The notes beneath the pieces were generated by a model. That model was not told the DNA's origin. It ran no database searches and saw only the letters and a list, made by a program, of their open reading frames with translations. Position numbers and translations under genes: made by a program. Of a stretch of 64,000 nt of DNA, positions 16,801 to 25,591 are shown piece by piece. This DNA comes from Synechococcales cyanobacterium C42_A2020_086 (lineage in GTDB: Bacteria > Cyanobacteriota > Cyanobacteriia > Elainellales > Elainellaceae), in the NCBI GenBank assembly GCA_015272325.1, contig JACYLU010000020.1:62001-126000 (forward strand), given 5' to 3'. The stretch's first letter is position 1. Every line of letters starts with the position of its first letter.

Positions 16801-17325
16801 ATGACTAGCAGCAATGAATATAAGCGCCAAATTATGAACGATTTGGCTCAGGGGAATACAGAATCATTGAATGAATTCTCTACTAACCCTGAAACTGAAT
16901 ACGAGAACTTTGACGATTTCGCTCGACGTTCTACCCGCGAAGAGCGGCATCGTTTGTTTGGACGGTCGTTTCACCCTGATCGGATTCCTGCTCAACAAAT
17001 GGAACCGGAGTTGCAGCAGGCAATTGCTCAGATCAAGCCGAATGAGCGCGATGATGTGGCGCGAGAATTCTTCAAGCATCTCAAGCAGCGCGGACTCAGC
17101 GACCGAGATTTAGAGCGGCAGTTGGGGCTTTCGACTCATCATCCGAGTCGCATGTCAGCAGAGGATGTCAGCAAACTAGCCAGCTTTACTTATCACAGCC
17201 ATCCCGATATCTTTCAAGAAGTACTCGCCGATCAGCCAACGCTGGTGAAGTTCCTGAGTCATCCGCTGGTGGGGGCAGCCTTGGGTGCCATTGCCGCCAA
17301 ATGGCTAGGAAATCGTCGCTCGTAA
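16801..17325 (+). CDS. Hypothetical protein with hydrophobic C-terminal tail
   Basis: 174 residues, charged and helical (many Glu/Arg/Gln), with FGRSFHPDRIPAQQM, a Pro/His-rich middle (LSTHHPSRMSAEDVSKLASF) and a short Gly/Ala hydrophobic tail (PLVGAALGAIAAKWLGNRR) that could dip into a membrane. ATG at 16801 follows ACAGGAGCATAAA, a good ribosome site. I do not recognise a characterised family. Position beside the stress-domain protein hints at a stress role only weakly. A strong terminator follows. Confidence 0.6.
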   Translation: MTSSNEYKRQIMNDLAQGNTESLNEFSTNPETEYENFDDFARRSTREERHRLFGRSFHPDRIPAQQMEPELQQAIAQIKPNERDDVAREFFKHLKQRGLSDRDLERQLGLSTHHPSRMSAEDVSKLASFTYHSHPDIFQEVLADQPTLVKFLSHPLVGAALGAIAAKWLGNRRS

Positions 17326-17381
17326 ATTAGGAATTCATCAGGAATTCGTCCGTTGATTGGCTAAACTGTCAACTCGCTAAG

Positions 17382-17416
17382 CGCCTTGAGCACGGCTTTC
17401 CGTCTCGGGGCGTTTT
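17382..17416 (+). terminator. Rho-independent terminator after the 16801 gene
   Basis: Hairpin with arms CGCC (17382-17385) / GGCG (17409-17412), an inner TTGAG/CTCGG stem and CGG/CCG closing a CTTT loop, followed by TTTT (17413-17416). Confidence 0.7.
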
Positions 17417-17485
17417 CCTGTAAGCGACGTGGTTCCTTCTAAGCCACCAAAGCTGCAAGGGATAAGCTTCGGGCAGAATTAAACA

Positions 17486-18616
17486 CTATCTGACTTCTTT
17501 CCGTTCTTGAGGTCGCTCTGGCGGCAACGATAGAGGTTCACTATAGAGGCGATCGCCAGTTTCAGCATCAAACCAGTGGAGGTGCTCCGCTGGTAACGAC
17601 AAAGTCAGAGTTTCTTGTCGCCACGGACGGTCGCTGGGAATCAGTGCGCGCAAGGTGGTGTGATCGGTGCCGCGAATCCGGATGCTGACGAGGTCGCTCA
17701 TGCCCAAGTTTTCCACCAGCACGACTTTGCCCTGCACGCTATGACCGCGTCCGTTGACCTCCGAAGATACTAGCTCCACATGCTCGGGGCGGATGCCTAG
17801 AGTTACGGTGGGAGGTGGGGTGATGCTGCTGGGTAAGGGAATTCGAGCGTTGCCCAAAATCGCGGTCCGCCCGTCACACTGGAGATCAAACAAATTCATC
17901 TGCGGACTGCCAATAAAGCCAGCCACAAATCGATTTGCCGGATGGGTGTAGATGCGTCGAGGTGGGTCGAGCTGCTGCAGATAGCCATCGTTGAGCACGG
18001 CCACCTTGGAGGACAGCGTCATCGCTTCGGTTTGGTCATGGGTGACGTAAACTACTGGCGTCTGCATCGATTCGAAAATCGACTTCAGTTCGGCCCGCAC
18101 CTGCTCTCGCAACAGAGCATCTAGGTTGCTGAGCGGCTCATCGAGCAGAAACACAGCCGGCTGTCGCACCAGGGCACGACCCAAGGCCACCCGCTGCCGT
18201 TGACCACCCGAAAGCTGACCCGGCTTGCGATCCATGAGGCTATCTAGGCCCAAAAAGCCGCTGACCTCAGCAATTCGCCGCCGAATTTCTTCCGAGGGCA
18301 TTTTGCGCAGCCGTAGCCCCGATGCCAAGTTATCGTATACCGTCATGTGGGGGTAGAGGGCGTAGCTCTGAAACACCATGGCAATGTTGCGGTCGCCGGG
18401 GGCTTTCGAGGTGACCACTTCGCCATTGATTACCACGTCACCCCGCGTTGGCTGTTCTAGTCCGGCAATCATCCGCAGCGTCGTCGATTTGCCGCAGCCC
18501 GAAGGTCCCAGCAGGGTGAGAAATTCGCCGTCGTCTACATCTAGACTTAGGTCTTTAACGGGAATTACCTTCGGGGTGTAGGTTTTGTTCAGGTGTCGGA
18601 GTTCCAGCTTAGCCAT
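17486..18616 (-). CDS. Carbohydrate ABC transporter ATP-binding protein (MalK/UgpC type)
   Basis: 376-residue ATPase. Walker A GPSGCGKST (37-45), Q-loop VFQSYALYPH, signature LSGGQ (135-139), Walker B VFLLDE (155-160) and the H-loop VTHDQ are intact. The C-terminal part (about 240-360) is the TOBE/OB regulatory domain of the MalK group (LGIRPEHVEL). It is the last gene of a leftward set: binding protein, two permeases, ATPase. In cyanobacteria the ATPase of glucosylglycerol/sucrose/trehalose uptake (GgtA) is often encoded apart; here the set is complete. Substrate cannot be fixed from sequence. Confidence 0.92.
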   Translation of the reverse strand: MAKLELRHLNKTYTPKVIPVKDLSLDVDDGEFLTLLGPSGCGKSTTLRMIAGLEQPTRGDVVINGEVVTSKAPGDRNIAMVFQSYALYPHMTVYDNLASGLRLRKMPSEEIRRRIAEVSGFLGLDSLMDRKPGQLSGGQRQRVALGRALVRQPAVFLLDEPLSNLDALLREQVRAELKSIFESMQTPVVYVTHDQTEAMTLSSKVAVLNDGYLQQLDPPRRIYTHPANRFVAGFIGSPQMNLFDLQCDGRTAILGNARIPLPSSITPPPTVTLGIRPEHVELVSSEVNGRGHSVQGKVVLVENLGMSDLVSIRIRGTDHTTLRALIPSDRPWRQETLTLSLPAEHLHWFDAETGDRLYSEPLSLPPERPQERKEVR

Positions 18617-18678
18617 GGCACGTTCAGAGTGGGAATAAAATTGAAAGAAAGCGTTGAAAAGCGACCGGGAAAACCACC

Positions 18679-19566
18679 TCAGCCTTTGACAGCACCCGCC
18701 GTTAGTCCTTGCACGATCCGGCGTTGGAATAGCAGCACCAGGATCACCAGCGGCAGAGTTCCGACAACCGTGGCCGCCGCCAAGGCTCCGTAGGGAATTT
18801 CAAACACTGCTGTACCGCTGATCTGCGCTACCGCCACAGGAATTGTTTTCATCGACTCGCGGGTAATGAAGGTGAGGGCAAAGATGAATTCATTCCAGGC
18901 AGCAATAAAGGCGAGAATACCGGTGGTCACCAGAGCTGGCGTCGTCAGCGGCAGCAAAATTCGCACTAGCATTTGCCAGGTGTTGTAGCCATCGACCTTT
19001 GCCGAATCTTCTAGATCACGGGGCAACTGCTGAAAGAAGCTGCGCATCACCAGAATGGTCAGGGGAATGTTGATCGCCGTGTAAGGAATGATCAGCGCCA
19101 AGTAATTGTTTGCCAGTCCGGTAGCCCGAACGATTTCCAGCAGCCCAATGAACAGCAGAATATAGGGAAACAGCGTCACAATCAGCACGCTGGCCAGCAC
19201 AATTCGTTCGCCGGGCAGTCGCAGGCGGGCCAGGGCATAGGCGGCAGGGGTTCCCAGAGCTAAGCACAGCAGCGTTGACGTGAAGGCCACAAAGAAGCTG
19301 TTGAGCATGTAGTTCAAAAACGGACGGCGATTGAAAATCTCGATGTAGTGCTGCAATGTGAACCGACGTGGGAAATAAACATTGGGGATGGCGGCAATGT
19401 CGGCGTTAACTTTAATCGAGGTTAACACCTGCCAGAGAATCGGAGCCAAACTAAACAGCACCACCAGCACGACCGCTACCGTGAGCCAGAGAGTGCGGGC
19501 TGAGAAGCGGCTAGGGCGTGCCTCGGCATGGGCAGGTGGATGTGCAGGTGGGTGTACAGTCGTCAT
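18679..19566 (-). CDS. Carbohydrate ABC transporter permease (MalG/UgpE type)
   Basis: 295 residues from an ATG at 19566 with GGAG nine bases upstream; a longer open frame overlaps the preceding gene by 40 bases and is less likely. A His/Pro-rich cytoplasmic N-terminus precedes six membrane helices. The EAA loop that docks on the ATPase is visible as DLEDSAKVDGYNTWQMLVRILLP. It is the second permease of the heterodimer. The stop lies 62 bases before the ATPase start. Confidence 0.9.
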   Translation of the reverse strand: MTTVHPPAHPPAHAEARPSRFSARTLWLTVAVVLVVLFSLAPILWQVLTSIKVNADIAAIPNVYFPRRFTLQHYIEIFNRRPFLNYMLNSFFVAFTSTLLCLALGTPAAYALARLRLPGERIVLASVLIVTLFPYILLFIGLLEIVRATGLANNYLALIIPYTAINIPLTILVMRSFFQQLPRDLEDSAKVDGYNTWQMLVRILLPLTTPALVTTGILAFIAAWNEFIFALTFITRESMKTIPVAVAQISGTAVFEIPYGALAAATVVGTLPLVILVLLFQRRIVQGLTAGAVKG

Positions 19567-19589
19567 GGGGGTTTCTCCAGTTATTCTCT

Positions 19590-20495
19590 CTATCCTCTCA
19601 GGGCAGAACGAGTTCGCGACAGTAGCCAAGCTGCCAGCGCCACCGCCACAATTAGCACAATAAAGGTGATCACTACGAGTGCCGCGCCATAGCCAAAATC
19701 GAGGTAGCGCATGATTGTGGCATAGACGTAAATTGACACCGTTTCGGTAGCACCCGCCGGACCGCCGCCCGTCATCACCTGAATCAAGTCAAAGATGCCG
19801 AAGGCTTGGGCAAAGCGAAACAATGCGGCAATCAGGATTTGCGGCATCAGCAGCGGCAGGGTAATTTGGCGGAAGCTCTGCCAGGCAGTGGCACCGTCGA
19901 TAGCGTGGGCTTCGTAGAGGTCGCCAGGAATCGACTGCAAGCCTGCCAGCAGCAAAATACTAATAAACGGCGTCGTCTTCCAGACATCGGCAGCAATTAC
20001 GGCCATCATGGCCAGGGTGGGTTCGCCGAGCCAATTGATGCCCTGCCCTTGGGGAATAATATTCAGCCGCATCAAGATATCATTCCAGACACCAAACTCG
20101 GCGTTAAAAATCCAGGCCCAGGTAGTGGCAATTAAAGCCGTCGGCAGGGCCCAGGGAATGATTGCGATGGTGCGTACAGCACTGCGTCCTCGGAAGGCTT
20201 GGTTGAGCACGAGGGCAATCCCCATACCGATCACCAGCTCAAAGAACAGCGAGCTGAGGGTAAACACCGTTGTATTGAAAATGCTTTGCCAGAAGCGACC
20301 GTCCTGCGCCATACGGCCGTAGTTCTCGAACCCGGAGAAAACCGGCTGCAGTTCGGTACCCAGGTTTTGAGTATAGAGGCTCAGCCAGAACGAGCGACCG
20401 ATAGGATAGGCATACACCAACAGTAGCACTAGCAATGCTGGTATCAGCAGCAGCCAGCCGGTGCGTTGTTCTCTGGCTCGAATCGGGTCAGTCAT
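19590..20495 (-). CDS. Carbohydrate ABC transporter permease (MalF/UgpA type)
   Basis: 301 residues, six predicted membrane helices starting with WLLLIPALLVLLLVYAYPIG. The EAA loop reads LYEAHAIDGATAWQSFRQIT, followed by LPLLMPQIL. It pairs with the next permease to form the channel. It lies 15 bases after the binding-protein gene and 23 bases before the second permease start, so translation is probably coupled. Confidence 0.92.
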   Translation of the reverse strand: MTDPIRAREQRTGWLLLIPALLVLLLVYAYPIGRSFWLSLYTQNLGTELQPVFSGFENYGRMAQDGRFWQSIFNTTVFTLSSLFFELVIGMGIALVLNQAFRGRSAVRTIAIIPWALPTALIATTWAWIFNAEFGVWNDILMRLNIIPQGQGINWLGEPTLAMMAVIAADVWKTTPFISILLLAGLQSIPGDLYEAHAIDGATAWQSFRQITLPLLMPQILIAALFRFAQAFGIFDLIQVMTGGGPAGATETVSIYVYATIMRYLDFGYGAALVVITFIVLIVAVALAAWLLSRTRSALRG

Positions 20496-20510
20496 GGCAT
20501 CGTCTCCAGG

Positions 20511-21806
20511 TTAGGACGCCGAGTAGCGTCTCAGCAGGGTGCGAGTTTCCTCGGCAGCGGCTCGCATGGCTTGCTGCGGCTCCATTCGGTTGGTCAGAGC
20601 AGCGCTGAGGTAGCGTTGCAGAATATCCGAGGCTTGAGCATATTGAGCGACCGGCGGCCGCAGCACCGCGCTCTCTACCACCTCCACCATATCTGGGAAA
20701 TAGGGATGCTCCTGCACCACAGCTGGATCGGTATAGAGCGAGCGGCGAGTTGGCAGATAGCCGTTCCTTATCGCTAAGCTTCGCTGCGCTTCCTGACTGG
20801 CATAGTACTCCACCACCCGCCAAGCAGCATCCGGGTGAGCTGAGCTTTTGGCAATGCCCAGTCCCCAGCCGCCCAAACAGCCGGCACTGTCCTGGCTTTC
20901 CGCATGCACCATTGGCTTAATCCCTACCTTGCCCTGAATCGGGGAATCATCGGCGTTGGTCAACGGCAGAGCATAGGGCCAGTTGCGCATAAAAGCCGCT
21001 TCCCCATTTTGAAACAGACGGCGGGCTTCTTCTTCTTGATACGTCGTGACGCCCGGCGGCGACACTCGCTCGGTTATCGTGCGGCGGAGGAATTCAATAG
21101 CTTGCAGCGTTTCTGGGCGATCTAGCCCCACTTCTAGAGTTTCCGGGTCGATCCAAAAGCCACCGGAACCTGCCAACACCTCGAGAAACATCGCGGAAAG
21201 ACCCTCATACTGGCGTCCTTGCCAAACATAGCCCCAAGTCGTAGCGTTCGCCTGCTGCAACTGCTTTGAGGCAGCTAGCAACTCGTCAAAGGTGTCTGGG
21301 GGTTGCAGCCCGGCTTGTTGCAGCAAATCTTCCCGGTAATACAGCAGCCCAGCATCAGTGCGGATCGGCAGGCGGTAGAGTTTGCCGTTGTAGCGGCTGC
21401 CCGCCACATCTGCCGGCAGAAAGTCGCTCAGATCAGCCTCCGAAACCCGATCAGACAAATCCAGCAGCCAACCTGCCGCCGCAAACTTGGGCAGCCAGAC
21501 CACATCCATCATCACCAGATCGTAGGGCGAGCTGCCCAGCAGGAAAGACGAGGTGTAGAGGTCCTCAATCAGATTCGAGGCGTTGGGTCCCTCAATCACG
21601 TCTACTTTAATATCGGGATTCTCTGCTTCAAACGCTTCAATGATGTGCCGCTCTTGGGCTGTGTCGAGGGCAGATGCCAGCATCGTCACGTGAACTGGCT
21701 GTTGAGAGAGGACAACCACGCCATAGAGAATAACGCTCAAGCAGATGGCAAAAGCTAATCCCAGCCAACGCCAACGACGTAAAAAACGGAATAGATCGTG
21801 CAGCAT
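20511..21806 (-). CDS. ABC transporter extracellular sugar-binding protein
   Basis: 431-residue family 1 solute-binding protein. A basic N-terminus and hydrophobic segment (LGLAFAICLSVILYGVVVLS) export and probably anchor it; no lipobox Cys is present. The fold markers are AFEAENPDIKVDVIEG, YDLVMMDVVWLPKFAAAGWL, PIRTDAGLLYYREDLL and GGWGLGIAKSSAHPDAAWRVVEYYAS. It is first of the leftward four-gene operon. Overall architecture resembles cyanobacterial GgtB-type compatible-solute binding proteins and general trehalose/sucrose binding proteins; I cannot separate these. Confidence 0.88.
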   Translation of the reverse strand: MLHDLFRFLRRWRWLGLAFAICLSVILYGVVVLSQQPVHVTMLASALDTAQERHIIEAFEAENPDIKVDVIEGPNASNLIEDLYTSSFLLGSSPYDLVMMDVVWLPKFAAAGWLLDLSDRVSEADLSDFLPADVAGSRYNGKLYRLPIRTDAGLLYYREDLLQQAGLQPPDTFDELLAASKQLQQANATTWGYVWQGRQYEGLSAMFLEVLAGSGGFWIDPETLEVGLDRPETLQAIEFLRRTITERVSPPGVTTYQEEEARRLFQNGEAAFMRNWPYALPLTNADDSPIQGKVGIKPMVHAESQDSAGCLGGWGLGIAKSSAHPDAAWRVVEYYASQEAQRSLAIRNGYLPTRRSLYTDPAVVQEHPYFPDMVEVVESAVLRPPVAQYAQASDILQRYLSAALTNRMEPQQAMRAAAEETRTLLRRYSAS

Positions 21807-22373
21807 TTCTCAACTATTTTGAATATGCAAAGCAATCCATTAAAGTACTCGCTGAAGTACAATTTCAAAACACATTTCAAGACAGACTCTAGGCTCAAGA
21901 TAAAACGCAGAAGTTTAAACGCAAAAGTCTGTTGCCCCAATGCTGCAATTGGACTCAGCTCAGTTCGTTCACTGGCTCGACACCCTGTAGTTTATAAAGT
22001 ATAGTTCGCTGGGATCATCGTTTGATGGCGGCTTGACCAGCAAGGCAGATCAGGGAATGCAAATTAGGTGAATATAGGAGTAGTAAAAAACACTCACGTT
22101 TTATTCAGTTTGCATTCATTTAATTGTGTTAATGAATGGCGTTCAATGAATGACCTCAAGCCATTGGTTGATCCAATGTTGAATCCAATTAACACTTTAG
22201 ATGTATCAGGCTCTCTACCCAATTACCTCTACCTTCAGGTATACCTCGATACCAATTAAGTTTTATCAATATTTATGAACTTAACAATGTTGCCCCTCAA
22301 GTATGACGAACGGGTAGGGCTGGGCAACAGGTTGACTAACAGGTTGACCGGCACTTTGGGTCTGGCTAATGGG
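21807..22373. other. 567-base spacer upstream of the sugar ABC operon
   Basis: AT-rich, with the operon promoter expected near 21850-22000. It contains an imperfect dyad CATTCATTTAA (22113-22123) / TTAATGAATG (22129-22138) and another nearby AATGAATG copy. No gene recognised. Confidence 0.45.
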
Positions 22374-23822
22374 TCAGTCAGCCGAGCGTCGCTCAGCCGA
22401 CTCCGAATCATAGGTTTCCGCTTTGTCATACAAACGCTCTGCCTCATCCAAAATTTGAGCAATTTCAGTTTCTGAGAGGCGTCTGACATAGTTGATCTTG
22501 ATTTCTTCAAGCAGATCAATCAATAGGTTCTCAAACTCTTGAACATTCTGCTGTTTCTGGAGTTCAGCGGCTAGAGCTTCTCGAAAGCGCTCGAACAGGC
22601 GTGTCGTCCTCTCGGACATCGTGGGGTCTTCCCACATGCGCATCAACCCCTGATAGACTCGTTGCGTCAGCGTCTCGGTCAATCGTTCGGTGGTCTGTTT
22701 CGATAATTTGCCCAGACCCGGCAAGTAGTTCAACTGTCGATATCCGGGCACTTGGTCAAAAATGACGTAATGCAGGCTATAGCGAATTAGTTCTTCCAAT
22801 TCAGTTTGAATTTCTGGAAATACATCGTATAGAACAATATTGGAAATACGTGCAGCAATGATTTTAACTTCATTTTGGTTATTCACCTGCACATAAGTTC
22901 GCCGCGATTCAGGATAGAGCAACCAGCGCATCACATCTCCTCGATCAATGGCGGACTGCATTTCGTTGATGGCTTGGATGCCAGCCAGTTCAATCACGTC
23001 TTTGGCAAAGCCGATTGCGAAATCTCGCCGGGCTTCGGTTTGCAGTAGCTTCAGGTTGATTAGGTCTACCTCTTGCAGGCGAATCGTCACAGGCAGCAGA
23101 CGCAGCCAGCGCCAAAACGGCAGCAGCAGCAGCAGGTCATACCAGTGTCGAATCAGCGCTTCATACCAGTTCAATTCGAAATAACGCCGCTGAATGGCTT
23201 GATTGCGTAGGATGATGTCCACCGCAAAGATCAGCAGAAATGGCAGATCGAGGAGCCAAAAGTAATCGACCGGCTGACCAAAGCGATTGACCCGTTGGTA
23301 ATAGTTTGCAGCCAGCAAAGGATAGATCTGCTGATCCCAGAAGGCCAATTCGGATGCCCAGCCCGCCTGAGCTAAATGGTCCAGACTCCAGAAGCGCTCG
23401 AAGGCGACTAGCGGTGTTTCTGCCCCGGTGCGAGCTTGGAGATCGCTTCTAATGGTTTCCAGCGTCGCGATCTCAGTGCGGGGAAACGGATGATGTTGCA
23501 CAAGCTGTTGGCTGTACAAGCGCAGTTCTGCCAGTGCCGCACTCACCTCTGGCGTGTCCAGTTCCGTTTCCGCGAGCTGCGATTTTAAGGCAGCCACACG
23601 CTCGATATACCGTTGCGTCTCAGGATGCGGGCGGATTCCTTTAATCGGATCGTAGAGTTCAACCAGGCGCGGAAACCACTGCACGTAGAAGGGGCGTAGG
23701 TTCAAATAGGTGAGGTCGAAAAAGACCAAGGCCAAATTCACGGCCGCTAGGAGTGCTATCCAGCGCCTAATCCAAAGATGCTGACGCTTGGGCAATGCAG
23801 CTGAGTCTAGAGGAGACAGCAT
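22374..23822 (-). CDS. Conserved cyanobacterial membrane protein, unknown function
   Basis: 482 residues from an ATG at 23822 with AAGG six bases upstream; the longer open frame begins at a TTG. Architecture: a first membrane helix (about 20-40, WIALLAAVNLALVFFDLTYL), a soluble helical stretch (about 60-185), one or two further hydrophobic segments (YFWLLDLPFLLIFAVDIIL; WYDLLLLLPFWRWLRLLPV), then a long charged cytoplasmic region with a predicted coiled coil near the end (ERFREALAAELQKQQNVQEF). The D/L-rich and RLLR-like pattern recalls ion-channel-like proteins, but no pore motif is seen. Family not recognised. Confidence 0.75.
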   Translation of the reverse strand: MLSPLDSAALPKRQHLWIRRWIALLAAVNLALVFFDLTYLNLRPFYVQWFPRLVELYDPIKGIRPHPETQRYIERVAALKSQLAETELDTPEVSAALAELRLYSQQLVQHHPFPRTEIATLETIRSDLQARTGAETPLVAFERFWSLDHLAQAGWASELAFWDQQIYPLLAANYYQRVNRFGQPVDYFWLLDLPFLLIFAVDIILRNQAIQRRYFELNWYEALIRHWYDLLLLLPFWRWLRLLPVTIRLQEVDLINLKLLQTEARRDFAIGFAKDVIELAGIQAINEMQSAIDRGDVMRWLLYPESRRTYVQVNNQNEVKIIAARISNIVLYDVFPEIQTELEELIRYSLHYVIFDQVPGYRQLNYLPGLGKLSKQTTERLTETLTQRVYQGLMRMWEDPTMSERTTRLFERFREALAAELQKQQNVQEFENLLIDLLEEIKINYVRRLSETEIAQILDEAERLYDKAETYDSESAERRSAD

Positions 23823-24004
23823 AAGGGACCTTGGCTCAACGCAAGAACTGGATACAGACTCGACGAATTCAGCAGATGATCTAGTCAGCAAAATACCCAG
23901 AAGCCGAGTGTTTGCTCCTCAGACCTCTGGATATCATATAGCACGAACGGTCCAGCACCAAATTTCAGCCCAAGTGCCCAGCAGCAACGGGACGCAACCT
24001 TCGC

Positions 24005-24481
24005 CTACAGCCTGACCATATCCAGGAAATAGCGCCCTCGATTGTTGCTGCCGGTGGAGACGCGAATTCGGTAAGTGCCAGGATTGAGCGTTCGGGTAAT
24101 GGCATCAATGCGAGCCGGATTCACCGTGACATTGGTGACTCGTCGCAGGGTTCGATCATCGAGCAGATCGAGCACCATGCGCCGGTTCGGGTTAGACCCC
24201 CCAAACTGATTGCCCAGATAAATTCTCAGGCGTCGCCGATTATTCAAGCTGAAGCGAAACACATCTGGAAATTGGCGGTTCACGCTACCCGACGTTGTAA
24301 ACACTCGATCAAATTGCCCGATCTCCTTGCGTGATCGAGTTCCCAAGCTGAGCGAACGCTGCAGTGGATTTAGCTCTGAATATTGATCTGAATATTGAGA
24401 TGATAGGGCACTACTTCTAGACGAAAAGTAGGGAGATGGGGCGCTCAAAAATTGAGAAGCCTTTAGAGGCGAAGTCATCAC
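24005..24481 (-). CDS. Pre-peptidase C-terminal (PPC)-like domain protein
   Basis: 158 residues. The first 45 are Ser-rich and disordered. The remainder is a beta-sandwich of PPC type: DVFRFSLNNRRRLRIYLGN, RRMVLDLLDD and the closing TLNPGTYRIRVSTGSNNRGRYFLDM. PPC domains usually sit at the C-terminus of secreted proteases; here the domain stands alone with no signal peptide visible, so the export route is unclear. Arg-rich composition is unusual. The next gene in this direction is a membrane protein 182 bases downstream. Confidence 0.65.
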   Translation of the reverse strand: MMTSPLKASQFLSAPSPYFSSRSSALSSQYSDQYSELNPLQRSLSLGTRSRKEIGQFDRVFTTSGSVNRQFPDVFRFSLNNRRRLRIYLGNQFGGSNPNRRMVLDLLDDRTLRRVTNVTVNPARIDAITRTLNPGTYRIRVSTGSNNRGRYFLDMVRL

Positions 24482-24561
24482 GTGGTCCTTACCTTTGCTT
24501 TTTAAGCCTTGAATACCGGTCTACACCGTTAAAAGCTGCGGACATCGAGTGAATCCACTAG

Positions 24562-24591
24562 TCTGAGACGATAGGATTCTGAGACGATAGG
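24562..24591. repeat. 16-base-period direct repeat
   Basis: TCTGAGACGATAGG occurs at 24562-24575 and again at 24578-24591, a 16-base period. Degenerate TTGCC(A/G)TAGAC units follow to about 24690. Confidence 0.65.
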
Positions 24592-25229
24592 CTGAAGTAG
24601 TCATGGATTGCTATAGACAAACACCGCCCTAGACAATGTTGCCATAGATATTGCCATAGACAGATATTGCCGTGGAACATTGCCGTAGACGGCCAGCCTG
24701 CAGGAGTTCAGAGGTGAATTATAAAATCATTTTCAACGCAGATCAATATTGTCGAGAATTCTGATCGGAAATCCTGTGGGTGCTGGTGCACAAGACATAG
24801 GAAGACACACTGTACTGTCCCAAGCGAGAATGCCTCCACCCCTACGCACGCCGTTCGTAAAGTCCTGTCAAAGCCCTCGTCTTCCAGCTCTGTTTTTCTC
24901 TTGACCAACCCTAAAGGATGGGAAGCATGAGCTGAAAATCTTTCCCGCACAAACGCGAGGCAGCATAGAGAAATGTCTACAGAAAATGCCGAGGTCACTT
25001 TTTAGAATAAAACAAAAAAATATGAAACTGATATGAATGGCTCCCATTGGTAGATTCATATTCGTTAGATTCTAAAACTGAATTGCAATCAAACTGAGAC
25101 TGATAAGCATCTATAAAAATTAATTCTAGAAAGTTAACTCTTATGTACTTGCACGTGATGCAAACGACAGCCTAATGACTCACTTGTATAGATACTAGAA
25201 GTACTCTTGTTTACAGATATTGCTATAGC

Positions 25230-25256
25230 TTCAGTAGACCCCAGGGATCTACTGAA
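25230..25256 (+). other. Hairpin upstream of pstS
   Basis: Perfect 9-bp stem TTCAGTAGA (25230-25238) / TCTACTGAA (25248-25256) with loop CCCCAGGGA. There is no T-run. It may be part of a structured transcript or a terminator of an unseen RNA. Confidence 0.45.
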
Positions 25257-25591
25257 CTGCCTGGAGAGCTCCTCTAAAATCCAAGCAAGGTGGGTACTAG
25301 ACCGTTGGCTAGATAGCGGCAGCGGCTGCTAGTGCTCAATGTGGTTTTTCTAGTTTCTGTTTCTAGTTTCTTTTTCCAAATTGCTTGCAAGCGATGGGTG
25401 TGAAGGTGTTCAGGATTGGGTGAGAGGGTACCCCTATTCTCCCTCAAGCGTTCCTGTCCACGGGCAGGGGCTGTGACCTGAATGCCAAGACGGTGGAGGT
25501 AGCAAGCTAGAGCCGCAGAGCTACTCTCTACGGTGCCGCACTAGTTTTGAACCCATTGGACTAAATCTATTCGACCTAAGGAGTTGCGCTC

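Larger units (their letters stand above)
24482..25591. other. 1.1-kb spacer with repeats upstream of pstS
   Basis: No accepted gene; a 96-codon minus-strand frame at 24708-24998 lacks family features. The left part (24560-24700) consists of degenerate short repeats built on TTGCC(A/G)TAGA and TCTGAGACGATAGG. The right part holds a 9-bp hairpin at 25230-25256 and a GC-rich stretch just before pstS that could form a structured leader. I see no clear Pho boxes. Confidence 0.5.

Noticed and set aside
17549-17556. HIP1 palindrome GCGATCGC (also at 35681 and 48486)
   Set aside because: Common cyanobacterial octamer; the three copies seen are not a notable enrichment.
24708-24998. 96-codon minus-strand frame in the pstS upstream spacer
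   Set aside because: No motif, signal peptide or sensible start; lies among degenerate repeats.
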